NCBI GenBank assembly: GCA_024508355.1
Contig: JAMZEJ010000013.1
Coordinates: 1-45,262 of the forward strand
Length of the DNA stretch: 45,262 bases
Source: Rhizosaccharibacter radicis
GTDB taxonomy: Bacteria > Pseudomonadota > Alphaproteobacteria > Acetobacterales > Acetobacteraceae
Reading direction: 5' to 3'
Part shown: piece after piece, positions 1 through 7,617 of the stretch
Numbering within the stretch: the first letter of the stretch is position 1
How the letters are laid out: every line of letters begins with the position of its first letter
Program-made: the position numbers and the translations under genes
The notes under the pieces: model-generated
What the model saw: only the letters and a program-made list of their open reading frames with translations
The model's database searches: none
Told to the model about the DNA's origin: nothing

Positions 1-880
1 AACCACCCGAAATCACCGCACGCGCCGACGCGTCGTTGCTCACCGCGTAGGCGCCGTCCGACAACGTGATGTAGCCGGGATCCACGTGACCCACCGGCGT
101 GGTCGTCGTGCCACCGCTCCCGCTGCCAGAAGAGCCGCCACCCGTCGTGGGGCTCGATGAGCCTCCACCAACCGTCGTTCCACCGGAGGAGCCTCCCCCA
201 ACGGTGGTGATCGGCTGGGTGACGGAGCCACCGCCACCCGTGGTGGTGCCACCAGAACCGCCGCCGGTCGTGGTGCCGCCGGAGCCCGTGCCTGACGAGC
301 CCCCACCCACCGTGGTGCCACCGGAGGATCCGCCGCCGCCGGTCGGGATCGGCAGCACGATCGGCAGAGAAGGCGAGCCACCGCTCGACCCGCTCCCGCC
401 CGAGCCGCTGCCGGACGAGCCGCTTCCGGTGGAACCGCCGCCCGAAGAACCGCCACCGGTGGTGACGCCGCCGCCTGAACCGCCCGCCACGGTGTTGCCG
501 GCCGCGGCGATCGAGATGGTGCCGCTCGCCACGCTCAGCCTCGCGCTGTTGGTGACGATGAGGGTGTATTTGCCCGAAACCGGGCCGGTGAGGCCGCTGG
601 GGGTGACGAGCTTGACCTTCTCCAGCGCGGCGGTGACCGTGGCGGCATCGCCGGACAAGCTGAGATAGATGCCGTTGGTGACGCTCGCGCCGATCGCGGC
701 CGGCAGATCCACCACCGACAGGCTGCCCTCGCCCTTATCCAGCATCAGGCTCACGGAAAGCACCGAGTTGTCGCCGTTGGTGACCTGGAGGTTCGGAAAC
801 AACGCCACCGTGTCGCCGGACGTCGCCGAAACGGAATCCGCCTTGGTGATGGTGGCGGGCATGATGGTCGACAGGTCCAT
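1..880 (-). CDS. Gly/Ser/Thr-rich surface or secreted protein, 5' part only
   Basis: The frame is open from an ATG at 880 down to the window edge, so about 293 N-terminal residues are visible and the C-terminus is missing. Residues 1 to about 128 look like a beta-rich domain made of short Thr/Val/Ser/Asp stretches. Residues about 130-258 are almost only Gly, Ser, Thr and Val in irregular repeats of GGGSSGGTTV type. After that a non-repetitive segment resumes (GHVDPGYITLSDGAYAVSND). There is no classical Sec signal at the Met, as in many alphaproteobacterial type I-secreted or large surface proteins. I do not recognise the family. The linker's reverse complement reads as a Pro-rich frame on the plus strand, which is a shadow. 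The function as adhesin or matrix protein is inferred from composition only. Confidence 0.7.
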   Translation of the reverse strand, partial: MDLSTIMPATITKADSVSATSGDTVALFPNLQVTNGDNSVLSVSLMLDKGEGSLSVVDLPAAIGASVTNGIYLSLSGDAATVTAALEKVKLVTPSGLTGPVSGKYTLIVTNSARLSVASGTISIAAAGNTVAGGSGGGVTTGGGSSGGGSTGSGSSGSGSGGSGSSGGSPSLPIVLPIPTGGGGSSGGTTVGGGSSGTGSGGTTTGGGSGGTTTGGGGSVTQPITTVGGGSSGGTTVGGGSSSPTTGGGSSGSGSGGTTTTPVGHVDPGYITLSDGAYAVSNDASARAVISGG

Positions 881-961
881 GGTTCGATCCCCGACAGCGG
901 AGGCTGCGTCTGGGGATCCGACCTAGAACCCGAACGTTAAATCAGCGTAAAAATCTCATTA

Positions 962-2497
962 TCACGTCGTCGTGAGGACGCCGATCTGCTTGGTGTCGCG
1001 GAACGACAGGCCGGTGTTCATTTCGGCCGCGCGCCGCATCATGAAGGCCGACCCGGCCAGAAACACCGGATCGCCATCCAGGTCGTCGGCCATCGCCGAC
1101 CGGTTGCTGGCAGCGAAGCCGGCGACGGCGTTCTTCTCTCCCTCGATCCAGCGCGCCAGGGAATAGGGTACCGCCTCGAACCCGATCGCCACGCCGTATT
1201 CCGCGGCCAGACGGGCCTGCAACACATCGAGCTGGAGGGTGCCGACCACGCCCACGATGGCGGGGCTGCCGTCCTGGGGCCGGAACAGCTGCACCACCCC
1301 CTCCTCGGCCAGTTCGTGCAGCGCCTGCCGGAGCTTCTTGGCCTTCATGGCGTCGTCGAGCCGCACCCGGCGCAGGATCTCGGGAGCGAAATGAGGCACG
1401 CCCGTGAAGCGGAGCGATTCGCCGTCGGTCAGCGTGTCGCCGATACGGAGCGTGCCATGGTTGGGGATGCCCACCACGTCGCCGGCGAAGGCTTCCTCGG
1501 CGAGCTGGCGGTCGCGGGCGAAGAAGAATTGCGGGGTGTGCAGCGCGAACTGCTTCTCGGTCCGCACGTGGCGCAGCCGCATGCCGCGCTGGAGCCGCCC
1601 GGAGCAGATGCGGGCAAAGGCCATGCGGTCCCGATGGTTGGGATCCATGTTCGCCTGGATCTTGAAGACCAGCGCGGTCATCGCCTGCTCGTCGGCATGG
1701 ACGGTGCGGGTATCGGTTTCCTGCGCCCGGGGTGGCGGCCCGAAGCTCACCAGCGCGTCCAGCAGGTCGGTGACCCCGATCTCGCGCATCGCCGAGCCGA
1801 AGAACACCGGGGTCAGATGCCCGGCATCGAAGCTTTCCTTGTCGAACTCGGGCAGCGCCGCCTGCACCAGCTCCAGCTCCTCGCCGAGCGCCACCATGCG
1901 CGGATCGGACTGGGGCAGCTCCTCGGCCACACGCAGGCGCCGCTCGCGCAGGTCGTAGGTGCCGGCGAAGGTGGCGGCCCGGCCCACCGGCCAGGTGGCG
2001 GGCGCGGTGTCCAGCGCCAGCGCGGACGACACCTCGTCCAGCAGGGCGAACGGGTCCTGTGCCTCGCGGTCCATCTTGTTGATGAAGGTCAGGATCGGGA
2101 TGTCGCGCAGCCGGCAGATCTCGAACAGCTTGCGCGTCCGGTCCTCGATGCCCTTGGCGGCGTCGATCACCATCACCGCCGAATCCACCGCCGTCAGCGT
2201 CCGGTAGGTATCCTCGGAGAAATCCTCGTGGCCCGGCGTATCGAGCAGGTTGAACACGCAACCGCCGTACTCGAAGGTCATCACGGAGGTGACGACGGAG
2301 ATGCCGCGCTCGCGCTCGATGCTCATCCAGTCGGACCGGGTGCGACGGCGCTCGCCCTTGGCGCGGACGTTGCCGGCAAGCTGGATGGCGCCGCCGGCCC
2401 GCAGCAGCCGCTCGGTCAGCGTGGTCTTGCCGGCGTCCGGATGCGAGATGATCGCGAAGGTGCGGCGACGGGAGATCTCGGCTTGCAGGTCGGACAT
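962..2497 (-). CDS. prfC: Peptide chain release factor 3 (RF3)
   Basis: GTPase that recycles RF1 and RF2 from the ribosome after peptide release. The 511-residue product aligns by eye with E. coli RF3: P-loop SHPDAGKTT near residue 20, the G3 stretch DTPGHEDFSEDTYR, and the G4 motif NKMDRE, followed by the RF3-type domains II and III. The ATG at 2497 (MSDLQ) was chosen because RF3 begins about 12 residues before RRRTFAIISHPDAGK. The frame is open further upstream, but only a TTG at 2527 is available there, and it lies inside a hairpin. The Shine-Dalgarno GGAG sits in the loop of a perfect 7-bp stem ending one base before the ATG. The gene lies downstream of rpsD on the same strand but behind its terminator. 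Confidence 0.95.
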   Translation of the reverse strand: MSDLQAEISRRRTFAIISHPDAGKTTLTERLLRAGGAIQLAGNVRAKGERRRTRSDWMSIERERGISVVTSVMTFEYGGCVFNLLDTPGHEDFSEDTYRTLTAVDSAVMVIDAAKGIEDRTRKLFEICRLRDIPILTFINKMDREAQDPFALLDEVSSALALDTAPATWPVGRAATFAGTYDLRERRLRVAEELPQSDPRMVALGEELELVQAALPEFDKESFDAGHLTPVFFGSAMREIGVTDLLDALVSFGPPPRAQETDTRTVHADEQAMTALVFKIQANMDPNHRDRMAFARICSGRLQRGMRLRHVRTEKQFALHTPQFFFARDRQLAEEAFAGDVVGIPNHGTLRIGDTLTDGESLRFTGVPHFAPEILRRVRLDDAMKAKKLRQALHELAEEGVVQLFRPQDGSPAIVGVVGTLQLDVLQARLAAEYGVAIGFEAVPYSLARWIEGEKNAVAGFAASNRSAMADDLDGDPVFLAGSAFMMRRAAEMNTGLSFRDTKQIGVLTTT

Positions 2498-2498
2498 G

Positions 2499-2554
2499 CC
2501 AGGGGCTCCACCCCTGGACCCCGCCAAGGTCCGCCTTCGGGGCGGGACCTTGCA
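2499..2554 (-). promoter_or_regulatory. Tandem hairpins over the prfC ribosome-binding site, REP-like
   Basis: Read on the minus strand, two hairpins precede the prfC ATG. The proximal one (2499-2517) is CCAGGGG / CCCCTGG around the loop TGGAG, so the Shine-Dalgarno bases sit in the loop. The distal one (about 2526-2554) is a near-perfect stem of CAAGGTCCCGCC with GGCGGACCTTG and one bulge. From memory, the GGGGTCCAGGGG...CCCCTGG pattern resembles a palindromic intergenic repeat common in Acetobacteraceae genomes. That identity needs a genome search. Confidence 0.5.
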
Positions 2555-2593
2555 ACCCAGGGAATCGTTGCAGTTGGAAGGACGGAGGGCGGC

Positions 2594-2623
2594 AAAAACA
2601 AAGGGGGACCCGAAGGTCCCCCC
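2594..2623 (-). terminator. Rho-independent terminator of rpsD
   Basis: On the minus strand, GGGGGACC, the stable tetraloop TTCG, then GGTCCCCC is followed directly by TTTGTTTTT. It begins about 22 bases after the rpsD stop codon. The 8-bp stem, UUCG-type loop and U-tract make this the clearest intrinsic terminator of the window after the cyo one. Confidence 0.85.
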
Positions 2624-2644
2624 GTCACGACAGAAGAAACCGGG

Positions 2645-3262
2645 TCAGCGCGAGTAGAACTCGACCACCAGGTTCGGTTCCATCGACACCGGATACGGCA
2701 CGTCGGACAGCTTCGGCGAGCGCACGAAGCGGCCCTTCATGGCGCGGTGGTCCGCCTCGATGTATTCCGGCACGTCGCGCTCGCCGCTCTGCACGGCGTC
2801 AAGCACGACGGCGAGCTGCTTGCTCTTCTCGCGAACCTCGATGACGTCGCCGTCGCGCACCAGGAACGAGGGGATGTTCACCTTGCGGCCGTTCACCACC
2901 ACGTGGCCGTGCGACACGAACTGGCGCGACGCGAACGGGGTGATGGCGAACTTCATGCGGTAGATCACCGCATCCAGCCGGCGCTCGAGCAGGTCGATCA
3001 GGTTCTCGGAGGTGTCGCCCTTACGGCGCACGGCCTCCTCGTAGTACTTGCGGAACTGCTTCTCGCTGATGTTGCCGTAGTAGCCCTTGAGCTTCTGCTT
3101 GGCCATCAGCTGCACGGAGAAGTCCGACGGCTTCTGCTTGCGGCGCTGGCCGTGCTGGCCGGGGCCGTATTCGCGCTTGTTGACCGGGGACTTCGCGCGG
3201 CCCCAGAGGTTCACGCCGAGGCGGCGGTTGATCTTGTACTTGCTTTCGAGACGCTTGCTCAC
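2645..3262 (-). CDS. rpsD: 30S ribosomal protein S4
   Basis: Primary 16S rRNA-binding protein that nucleates assembly of the small-subunit body. The 205-residue length is typical. The N-terminal part carries [15 protein letters not shown], and the S4 RNA-binding domain follows ([13 protein letters not shown], then [21 protein letters not shown]). The start is GTG at 3262, placed 8 bases after TAAGGAG. An ATG at 3267 in another frame reads ATG-CCG-TGA and its stop overlaps this GTG, so it is not the start. Here rpsD stands alone, away from the alpha operon, as in other alphaproteobacteria, and ends at a strong terminator. Confidence 0.97.
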   Translation of the reverse strand: MSKRLESKYKINRRLGVNLWGRAKSPVNKREYGPGQHGQRRKQKPSDFSVQLMAKQKLKGYYGNISEKQFRKYYEEAVRRKGDTSENLIDLLERRLDAVIYRMKFAITPFASRQFVSHGHVVVNGRKVNIPSFLVRDGDVIEVREKSKQLAVVLDAVQSGERDVPEYIEADHRAMKGRFVRSPKLSDVPYPVSMEPNLVVEFYSR

Positions 3263-3613
3263 GGCATGCGCTCCTTACGGTTCTGTGCGCCGGGCCACGC
3301 GCCGGTTCGGGCTGCGTCACGCTCGGATCGCTTGTTGCACCGGTAGGCCGTCGACCCGGATCGGGTCGGGGCGGGCGCGACCCCGGAGAACCGTCGCGCA
3401 CGAAGGCACGACGGCCGGTTCCGTCCACGTTCCCGGCAGTGCGGGGCCTATAGAAGCAGGCAGGCGCCGAGTCAACGATCCCGCCCACCGGCGCCCCGGG
3501 CCGCGGCTTGCATTTCGATACAGCGGCGCCCCCGCCCCGCCACGAACCCGGCGTTCTGCTGTTCGAACCGGCCGCCTGCCACGACATGGCCGGACCAGCA
3601 GAAGGGCACTTCC
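3263..3613. other. Intergenic region between rpsD and a small lipoprotein gene
   Basis: This 351-base gap lies between divergent genes, so it should hold the rpsD promoter (minus) and that of the small lipoprotein (plus). It is very GC-rich and I see no convincing -35/-10 pair, tRNA or conserved leader. Reading frames that cross it are Arg/Pro-rich and look non-coding. Confidence 0.5.
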
Positions 3614-3802
3614 ATGGACACCTACAGCTCAACCGCGCCGGCCGCGCGACCGGCACGCCATCGCGGCCCGTCCCGGCGCTTGCGGCCCGTGGCGGCACTC
3701 GCCCTCGCGCTGGCCGGCTTATCGCTGGGCGGCTGCGTGGTGTACGAGCCCTCCCCGTACTATCATCATCCGTACGGCTACCGGCCCTATTACGGCTGGT
3801 GA
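3614..3802 (+). CDS. Small lipoprotein with Tyr-rich tail
   Basis: A 62-residue product with a long basic n-region, a hydrophobic segment (VAALALALAGLSL) and a lipobox LGGC with Cys41. This predicts lipidation and anchoring in the outer or inner membrane. The mature part is only about 22 residues and is rich in Tyr, His and Pro (YYHHPYGYRPYYGW). Similar tiny Tyr-rich lipoproteins are frequent in alphaproteobacteria, with no defined role. An AGAAGGG lies about 7 bases before the ATG. It is convergent with the methyltransferase gene 31 bases downstream. Confidence 0.6.
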   Translation: MDTYSSTAPAARPARHRGPSRRLRPVAALALALAGLSLGGCVVYEPSPYYHHPYGYRPYYGW

Positions 3803-3833
3803 GGGCTGGGACGGGTCGCCGCCTCCTTGCGCG

Positions 3834-4622
3834 TCAGGCGTCCCGCTTGCCCCGGCGGGCGCCCCGACCGTGCGCCAGCTCGGTCACCACCCCGTGCAGC
3901 GTGCGCAGCTCCTGTTCGGTGACCTCTCCGCGCTCGAAGAAATGGCGCAGGTTGCGGACCATTCCCGGACGTTTCTGCTCGTTGCGCAGGAAGCCGCACT
4001 CGTCCAGCTCGCGCACTAGATGGCCCAGGAAATTCTCCAGCTCGCCTTTGGTGGCGACATGGGTCTCGTTGGTCATCAGCTCGCGGGGCGGGGTGCCGTC
4101 CGCCGCCATCCACCACTCATAGGCCATGATCATCACGGCCTGGCTCAGGTTGAGCGACATGAAGTCCGGATTGAGCGGATAGCGGATCAGCGCGTCGGCG
4201 CGGGCCATGTCCTCGTTGTCGAGCCCGGCCCGCTCCGGGCCGAACAGCACGCCGAACCGCAACGGCCGCGTGCTGATCTCGCGCATCTCGGCCGCGGCCC
4301 CGCGCGCGGTCAGCACCGGCTTGACGATGTGGCGCGGACGCGGACAGGTCGCGAACACCCGGTGCAGGTCCGCCACCGCCGCGTCCACCGTGTCGAACAC
4401 CGCGGCCGCGTCCAGGATGCGGTCCGCCCCGGACGCGGAGCGCCAGGCGCGCTCCTGCGGCCAGCCATCCCGGGGCGCCACCAGCCGCAGATGGAACAGG
4501 CCGCCATTGGCCATGGCCCTCGCGGTGGTGCCCACGTTCTCCGCCAGCTGCGGCCGCACCAGGATCACCACGGGGGTGTTGCCCTCGGGTCGGAGATCGG
4601 CGCCGCCGTCCCGGCCGGTCAT
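3834..4622 (-). CDS. trmJ: tRNA 2'-O-methyltransferase, TrmJ/SpoU family
   Basis: SPOUT-class enzyme that methylates a ribose 2'-OH with S-adenosylmethionine. TrmJ acts on position 32 of tRNA. The 262-residue length suits TrmJ. The three SpoU motifs are visible: an N-terminal RPQLAENVGTTARAMANGG, the middle LFGPERAGLDNED, and the C-terminal NPDFMSLNLSQAVMIMAYE forming the trefoil knot. The C-terminal third is helical and charged, as in TrmJ. The ATG at 4622 (MTGRDGG) was chosen because conserved sequence begins about 15 residues later. It follows cysS on the same strand by 70 bases and is probably cotranscribed. Another TrmH-family substrate cannot be excluded. Confidence 0.85.
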   Translation of the reverse strand: MTGRDGGADLRPEGNTPVVILVRPQLAENVGTTARAMANGGLFHLRLVAPRDGWPQERAWRSASGADRILDAAAVFDTVDAAVADLHRVFATCPRPRHIVKPVLTARGAAAEMREISTRPLRFGVLFGPERAGLDNEDMARADALIRYPLNPDFMSLNLSQAVMIMAYEWWMAADGTPPRELMTNETHVATKGELENFLGHLVRELDECGFLRNEQKRPGMVRNLRHFFERGEVTEQELRTLHGVVTELAHGRGARRGKRDA

Positions 4623-4692
4623 TGGGCCGTGCTCCGCCCGCGAGCGGACGAGGCCCTTCCCGCTCCCCGCGCGGCGGGTGCCGTCAGGCCGC

Positions 4693-6126
4693 TCATGCGC
4701 GCCGCCATGTCGTGCCCCCGGCGCCGTCTTCCAGCACGATGCCGCGCGCGAGCAGGTCGGCGCGGATGGCGTCCGCCCGCGCGAAGTCCCGCGCCTTGCG
4801 GGCCGCCAGCCGTTCCGAGATCGCCGCCTCGATATCCGGCTCGGCTTCGCCGCCACCCCGGAACCACGCGTCCGGCTCGACACCCAGCAGCCCCAGCAGC
4901 GCGCCTGCCGCACGCAGCGACGCCCCCGCCCCGGCATCGCCGGCCAGCGCCGCATCGGCCAGCGCATGCATCACGGCGATGGCGCCGGGCGCGTTGAGGT
5001 CCTGGCAGAGGCAGGCCGTCACGGCGGGCGGCACGCCGGACGCCGCGGGCGATCCGGCCCGCGCCAGGGCACGGTAGAACCGGTCCAGCGTCCGCTTCGC
5101 CTCCGCCAGCGCCTCGCGGGTGAAGTTCAGGGCGGAGCGGTAATGCGTGCCCAGCAGCAGCAGGCGCAGCGCCTCGCCCGGCGCTTCCGCCAGCACGTCG
5201 CGCACGGTGAGGAAGTTGCCCAGGCTCTTGGACATCTTCTCGCCGTCCACCAGCAGCATGGCGTTGTGCAGCCAGACATTGGCGAAATGGCTGCCCGGCC
5301 AGCCGCACAGGCTCTGCGCGCGCTCGTTCTCGTGGTGGGGAAACAGCAGGTCGCTGCCGCCGCCATGGATGTCGAAGCTTTCGCCGAGATAGCGGTGCGC
5401 CATGGCCGAGCATTCGATATGCCAGCCGGGCCGTCCGCGACCCCAGGGACTGGCCCAGCCGGGCAGCCCGGGCTCGCTCGGCTTCCACAGCACGAAATCG
5501 CCCGGGTCGCGCTTGTAGGGGGCGATCTCCACGCGCGCGCCCGCCAGCAGCGCGTCCGGATCCCGCCCGCTGAGCGCGCCGTAGCCGCTGAAGTCGCGCA
5601 CGGAGAACAGCACGTGTCCGGCACCGGCGCCGTCCGGCGCATAGGCGTGGCCGCTGTCGATCAGACGCCCGATCAACGCCACCATCTCCGCCACGTGGTG
5701 CGTCGCGCGCGGCTCGACGTCCGGCGGCAGGATGCCGACCGCGGTGAGATCGGCGTGGAAATCGGCCGTGGTGCGCGCGGTCAACACCTCGATCGGGATA
5801 CCCAGCTCCGCGGCGCGGGCATTGATCTTGTCGTCCACGTCCGTGATGTTGCGCACGAAGGTGACGCGGGGGTACAGCCGCCGCAGCAGCCGCACCAGCA
5901 GGTCGGCCGACACCATGGCGCGCAGGTTGCCGATATGCGCCAGGTCGTAGACCGTCGGGCCGCAATAATAAACGCGCACATGGTCCGGATCGATCGGCGC
6001 GAAGGGCCCCGTGCGCCGGCTCAGGCTGTCATGCAGCAGGAGAACGGGCGTGCCGGACGGAACGCCGGACAGGGACGGCCCTGCAAAGGACGGGTCGGGC
6101 GGGGACATGGAGGCGTTTTGCGTCAT
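4693..6126 (-). CDS. cysS: Cysteinyl-tRNA synthetase
   Basis: Class Ia aminoacyl-tRNA synthetase that charges tRNA-Cys. In order: the zinc and HIGH region [26 protein letters not shown], the zinc-binding segment [14 protein letters not shown] with [14 protein letters not shown], and the KMSKS loop ([11 protein letters not shown]). The C-terminal anticodon domain ends in [14 protein letters not shown]. The product is 477 residues with the ATG at 6126; an in-frame ATG at 6108 is the alternative, and neither has a clear Shine-Dalgarno. The N-terminal extension of about 45 residues before the catalytic core is longer than in E. coli. The start lies only 27 bases from the divergent MATE gene. Confidence 0.95.
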   Translation of the reverse strand: MTQNASMSPPDPSFAGPSLSGVPSGTPVLLLHDSLSRRTGPFAPIDPDHVRVYYCGPTVYDLAHIGNLRAMVSADLLVRLLRRLYPRVTFVRNITDVDDKINARAAELGIPIEVLTARTTADFHADLTAVGILPPDVEPRATHHVAEMVALIGRLIDSGHAYAPDGAGAGHVLFSVRDFSGYGALSGRDPDALLAGARVEIAPYKRDPGDFVLWKPSEPGLPGWASPWGRGRPGWHIECSAMAHRYLGESFDIHGGGSDLLFPHHENERAQSLCGWPGSHFANVWLHNAMLLVDGEKMSKSLGNFLTVRDVLAEAPGEALRLLLLGTHYRSALNFTREALAEAKRTLDRFYRALARAGSPAASGVPPAVTACLCQDLNAPGAIAVMHALADAALAGDAGAGASLRAAGALLGLLGVEPDAWFRGGGEAEPDIEAAISERLAARKARDFARADAIRADLLARGIVLEDGAGGTTWRRA

Positions 6127-6153
6127 CGGACGCGAGGGAACAAGCGGCGGACG

Positions 6154-7521
6154 ATGATGATGCGCAATGAATGCGATGCCCTGGTCCGGCTGGCGGTTCC
6201 CCTGATCGTCGCCGCGCTGGCGCAGATGGCGATGGGATTGACGGACAGCATCCTGCTGGGGCGGCTCGGCAGCGCCGCGCTGGCGGCCGGCGGGCTGGCG
6301 GTGAACCTGTTCTTCACCCTGGTTGTGATCGCCCAGAGCGTGCTGTCGTCGGCCAGCGTCCTGGTGGCCCAGGCCCGGGGGGCGGGGCGCCCGGAAGACA
6401 GCTCCGCGATCTACGGCACAGGCCTGCTGCTGGGCGCCCTGTTCAGCGTGCCACTGATGGTGCTGTTCGCCTTCGCCGAGCCGTTGATGCGGCTGGCCGG
6501 CGAGCCCGCCGCCCTGGCCCACGACGTCGGGCGCTATCTGCGGATCCTGCTCTGGGCGACGCCGGCCTTCATCGGCGGCACGGGGTTGCTGCGGAGCCTG
6601 CTGCCGGCGGTCGAGGGCGGCACGCTGCTGCTGCGGGTGACGCCGCCGCTGGCGGTGTTGAACGGCCTGGTGAACTACGGGCTGATCTTCGGTCGCTTCG
6701 GCCTGCCTCGCATGGGTTTCGAGGGGTCCGCCACCGCCACGCTGCTGACCTTGTGGCTGGGCGCCCTCCTGTTGTTCGTGCTCGCGCAGCGCGGACGCAG
6801 AACCCGGCCGTTCCTGTCGCCGTTGCGGATCGACCGCCGGCTGATTGCGCCGCTGCTGAGGCTGGGCGTGCCGATCGGGCTCACCGCGGCGGCGGAGATG
6901 CTGTTGTTCCTGGTGGCCGGGCTCGCCGCCGGGCTGCTGGGCACCGCGTCCCTCGCCGCGCACCAGGTGGTGCTGTCGATCGCCACCACCACCTTCATGG
7001 TGCCGATGTCGCTGGGCCAGGCGGCGAATGTCCGCACCGGCATGGCGACGGGCGCCCGCGACCCGTCGTGGCAGCGCCGCGCGGGGTTCGCCGCGATCGG
7101 CATCGCGGCCGCCACGATGACGGGGATCGGCATCCTGCTTCTGCTGCTGCCGCGCACGGCCGTCGGCATCTATCTCGACCTGTCGGCGCCCGACAACGCC
7201 GCCACGGTGTCGGTGGCGTTGAAGCTTCTGGCGATCGCCGCCTGCTTCCAGCTGGTGGACGGCATCCAGGCCACGGCGATGGGCGCGCTGCGCGGCCTCG
7301 GCGACACCACGCGCCCGATGCTGATCGCGACGGGCGGCTACTGGCTGGTGGGCGCCCCGCTCGGCGTGCTGCTGGCGTTCGCCGCCGGCATGGGCGCGCG
7401 GGGCCTGTGGCTCGGGCTCGCGGCAGGCCTGGCGGTGGTGGCCCTGCTGACCACGCTGCGGTTTCGCCGGCTGACGATGCCTGCCCGGACGGCCCGCATC
7501 CTCCAGCCAGTTCAGGGCTAG
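6154..7521 (+). CDS. MATE family multidrug/sodium antiporter
   Basis: Inner-membrane exporter of the MATE (NorM-like) family, which uses a Na+ or H+ gradient to expel cationic compounds. The 455 residues form about 12 hydrophobic segments in two similar halves. The first half opens with LVRLAVPLIVAALAQMAMG and contains GRLGSAALAAGGLAVN; the second opens with LLRLGVPIGLTAAAEM. The later half has the typical AAHQVVLSIATTTFMVPMS and GALRGLGDTTRPM. The start is the first of three tandem ATG codons (6154, 6157, 6160), with GAGGGAAC upstream. It is divergent from cysS with 27 bases between starts, so its promoter must overlap the cysS start region. Substrates are unknown. Confidence 0.9.
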   Translation: MMMRNECDALVRLAVPLIVAALAQMAMGLTDSILLGRLGSAALAAGGLAVNLFFTLVVIAQSVLSSASVLVAQARGAGRPEDSSAIYGTGLLLGALFSVPLMVLFAFAEPLMRLAGEPAALAHDVGRYLRILLWATPAFIGGTGLLRSLLPAVEGGTLLLRVTPPLAVLNGLVNYGLIFGRFGLPRMGFEGSATATLLTLWLGALLLFVLAQRGRRTRPFLSPLRIDRRLIAPLLRLGVPIGLTAAAEMLLFLVAGLAAGLLGTASLAAHQVVLSIATTTFMVPMSLGQAANVRTGMATGARDPSWQRRAGFAAIGIAAATMTGIGILLLLLPRTAVGIYLDLSAPDNAATVSVALKLLAIAACFQLVDGIQATAMGALRGLGDTTRPMLIATGGYWLVGAPLGVLLAFAAGMGARGLWLGLAAGLAVVALLTTLRFRRLTMPARTARILQPVQG

Positions 7522-7617
7522 TCCGCCCGGCACACGGTCAAGGCAACCTGGACGGCTCTCCACGCTTACAGGCCGCCGGAGAAACGGGGCGGGACGTGGT
7601 CCGGCCACAGGAGGACC

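Noticed and set aside
99-668. Plus-strand frame rich in Pro, Glu and Val
   Set aside because: It is the complement of the Gly/Ser/Thr linker of the minus-strand gene, whose frame stays open to the window edge and has domain-like sequence on both sides.
1316-3346. 676-residue plus-strand frame
   Set aside because: It lies antisense to prfC and rpsD, both recognised over full length; its content (Arg, His, Gln-rich) is typical of a GC-rich shadow.
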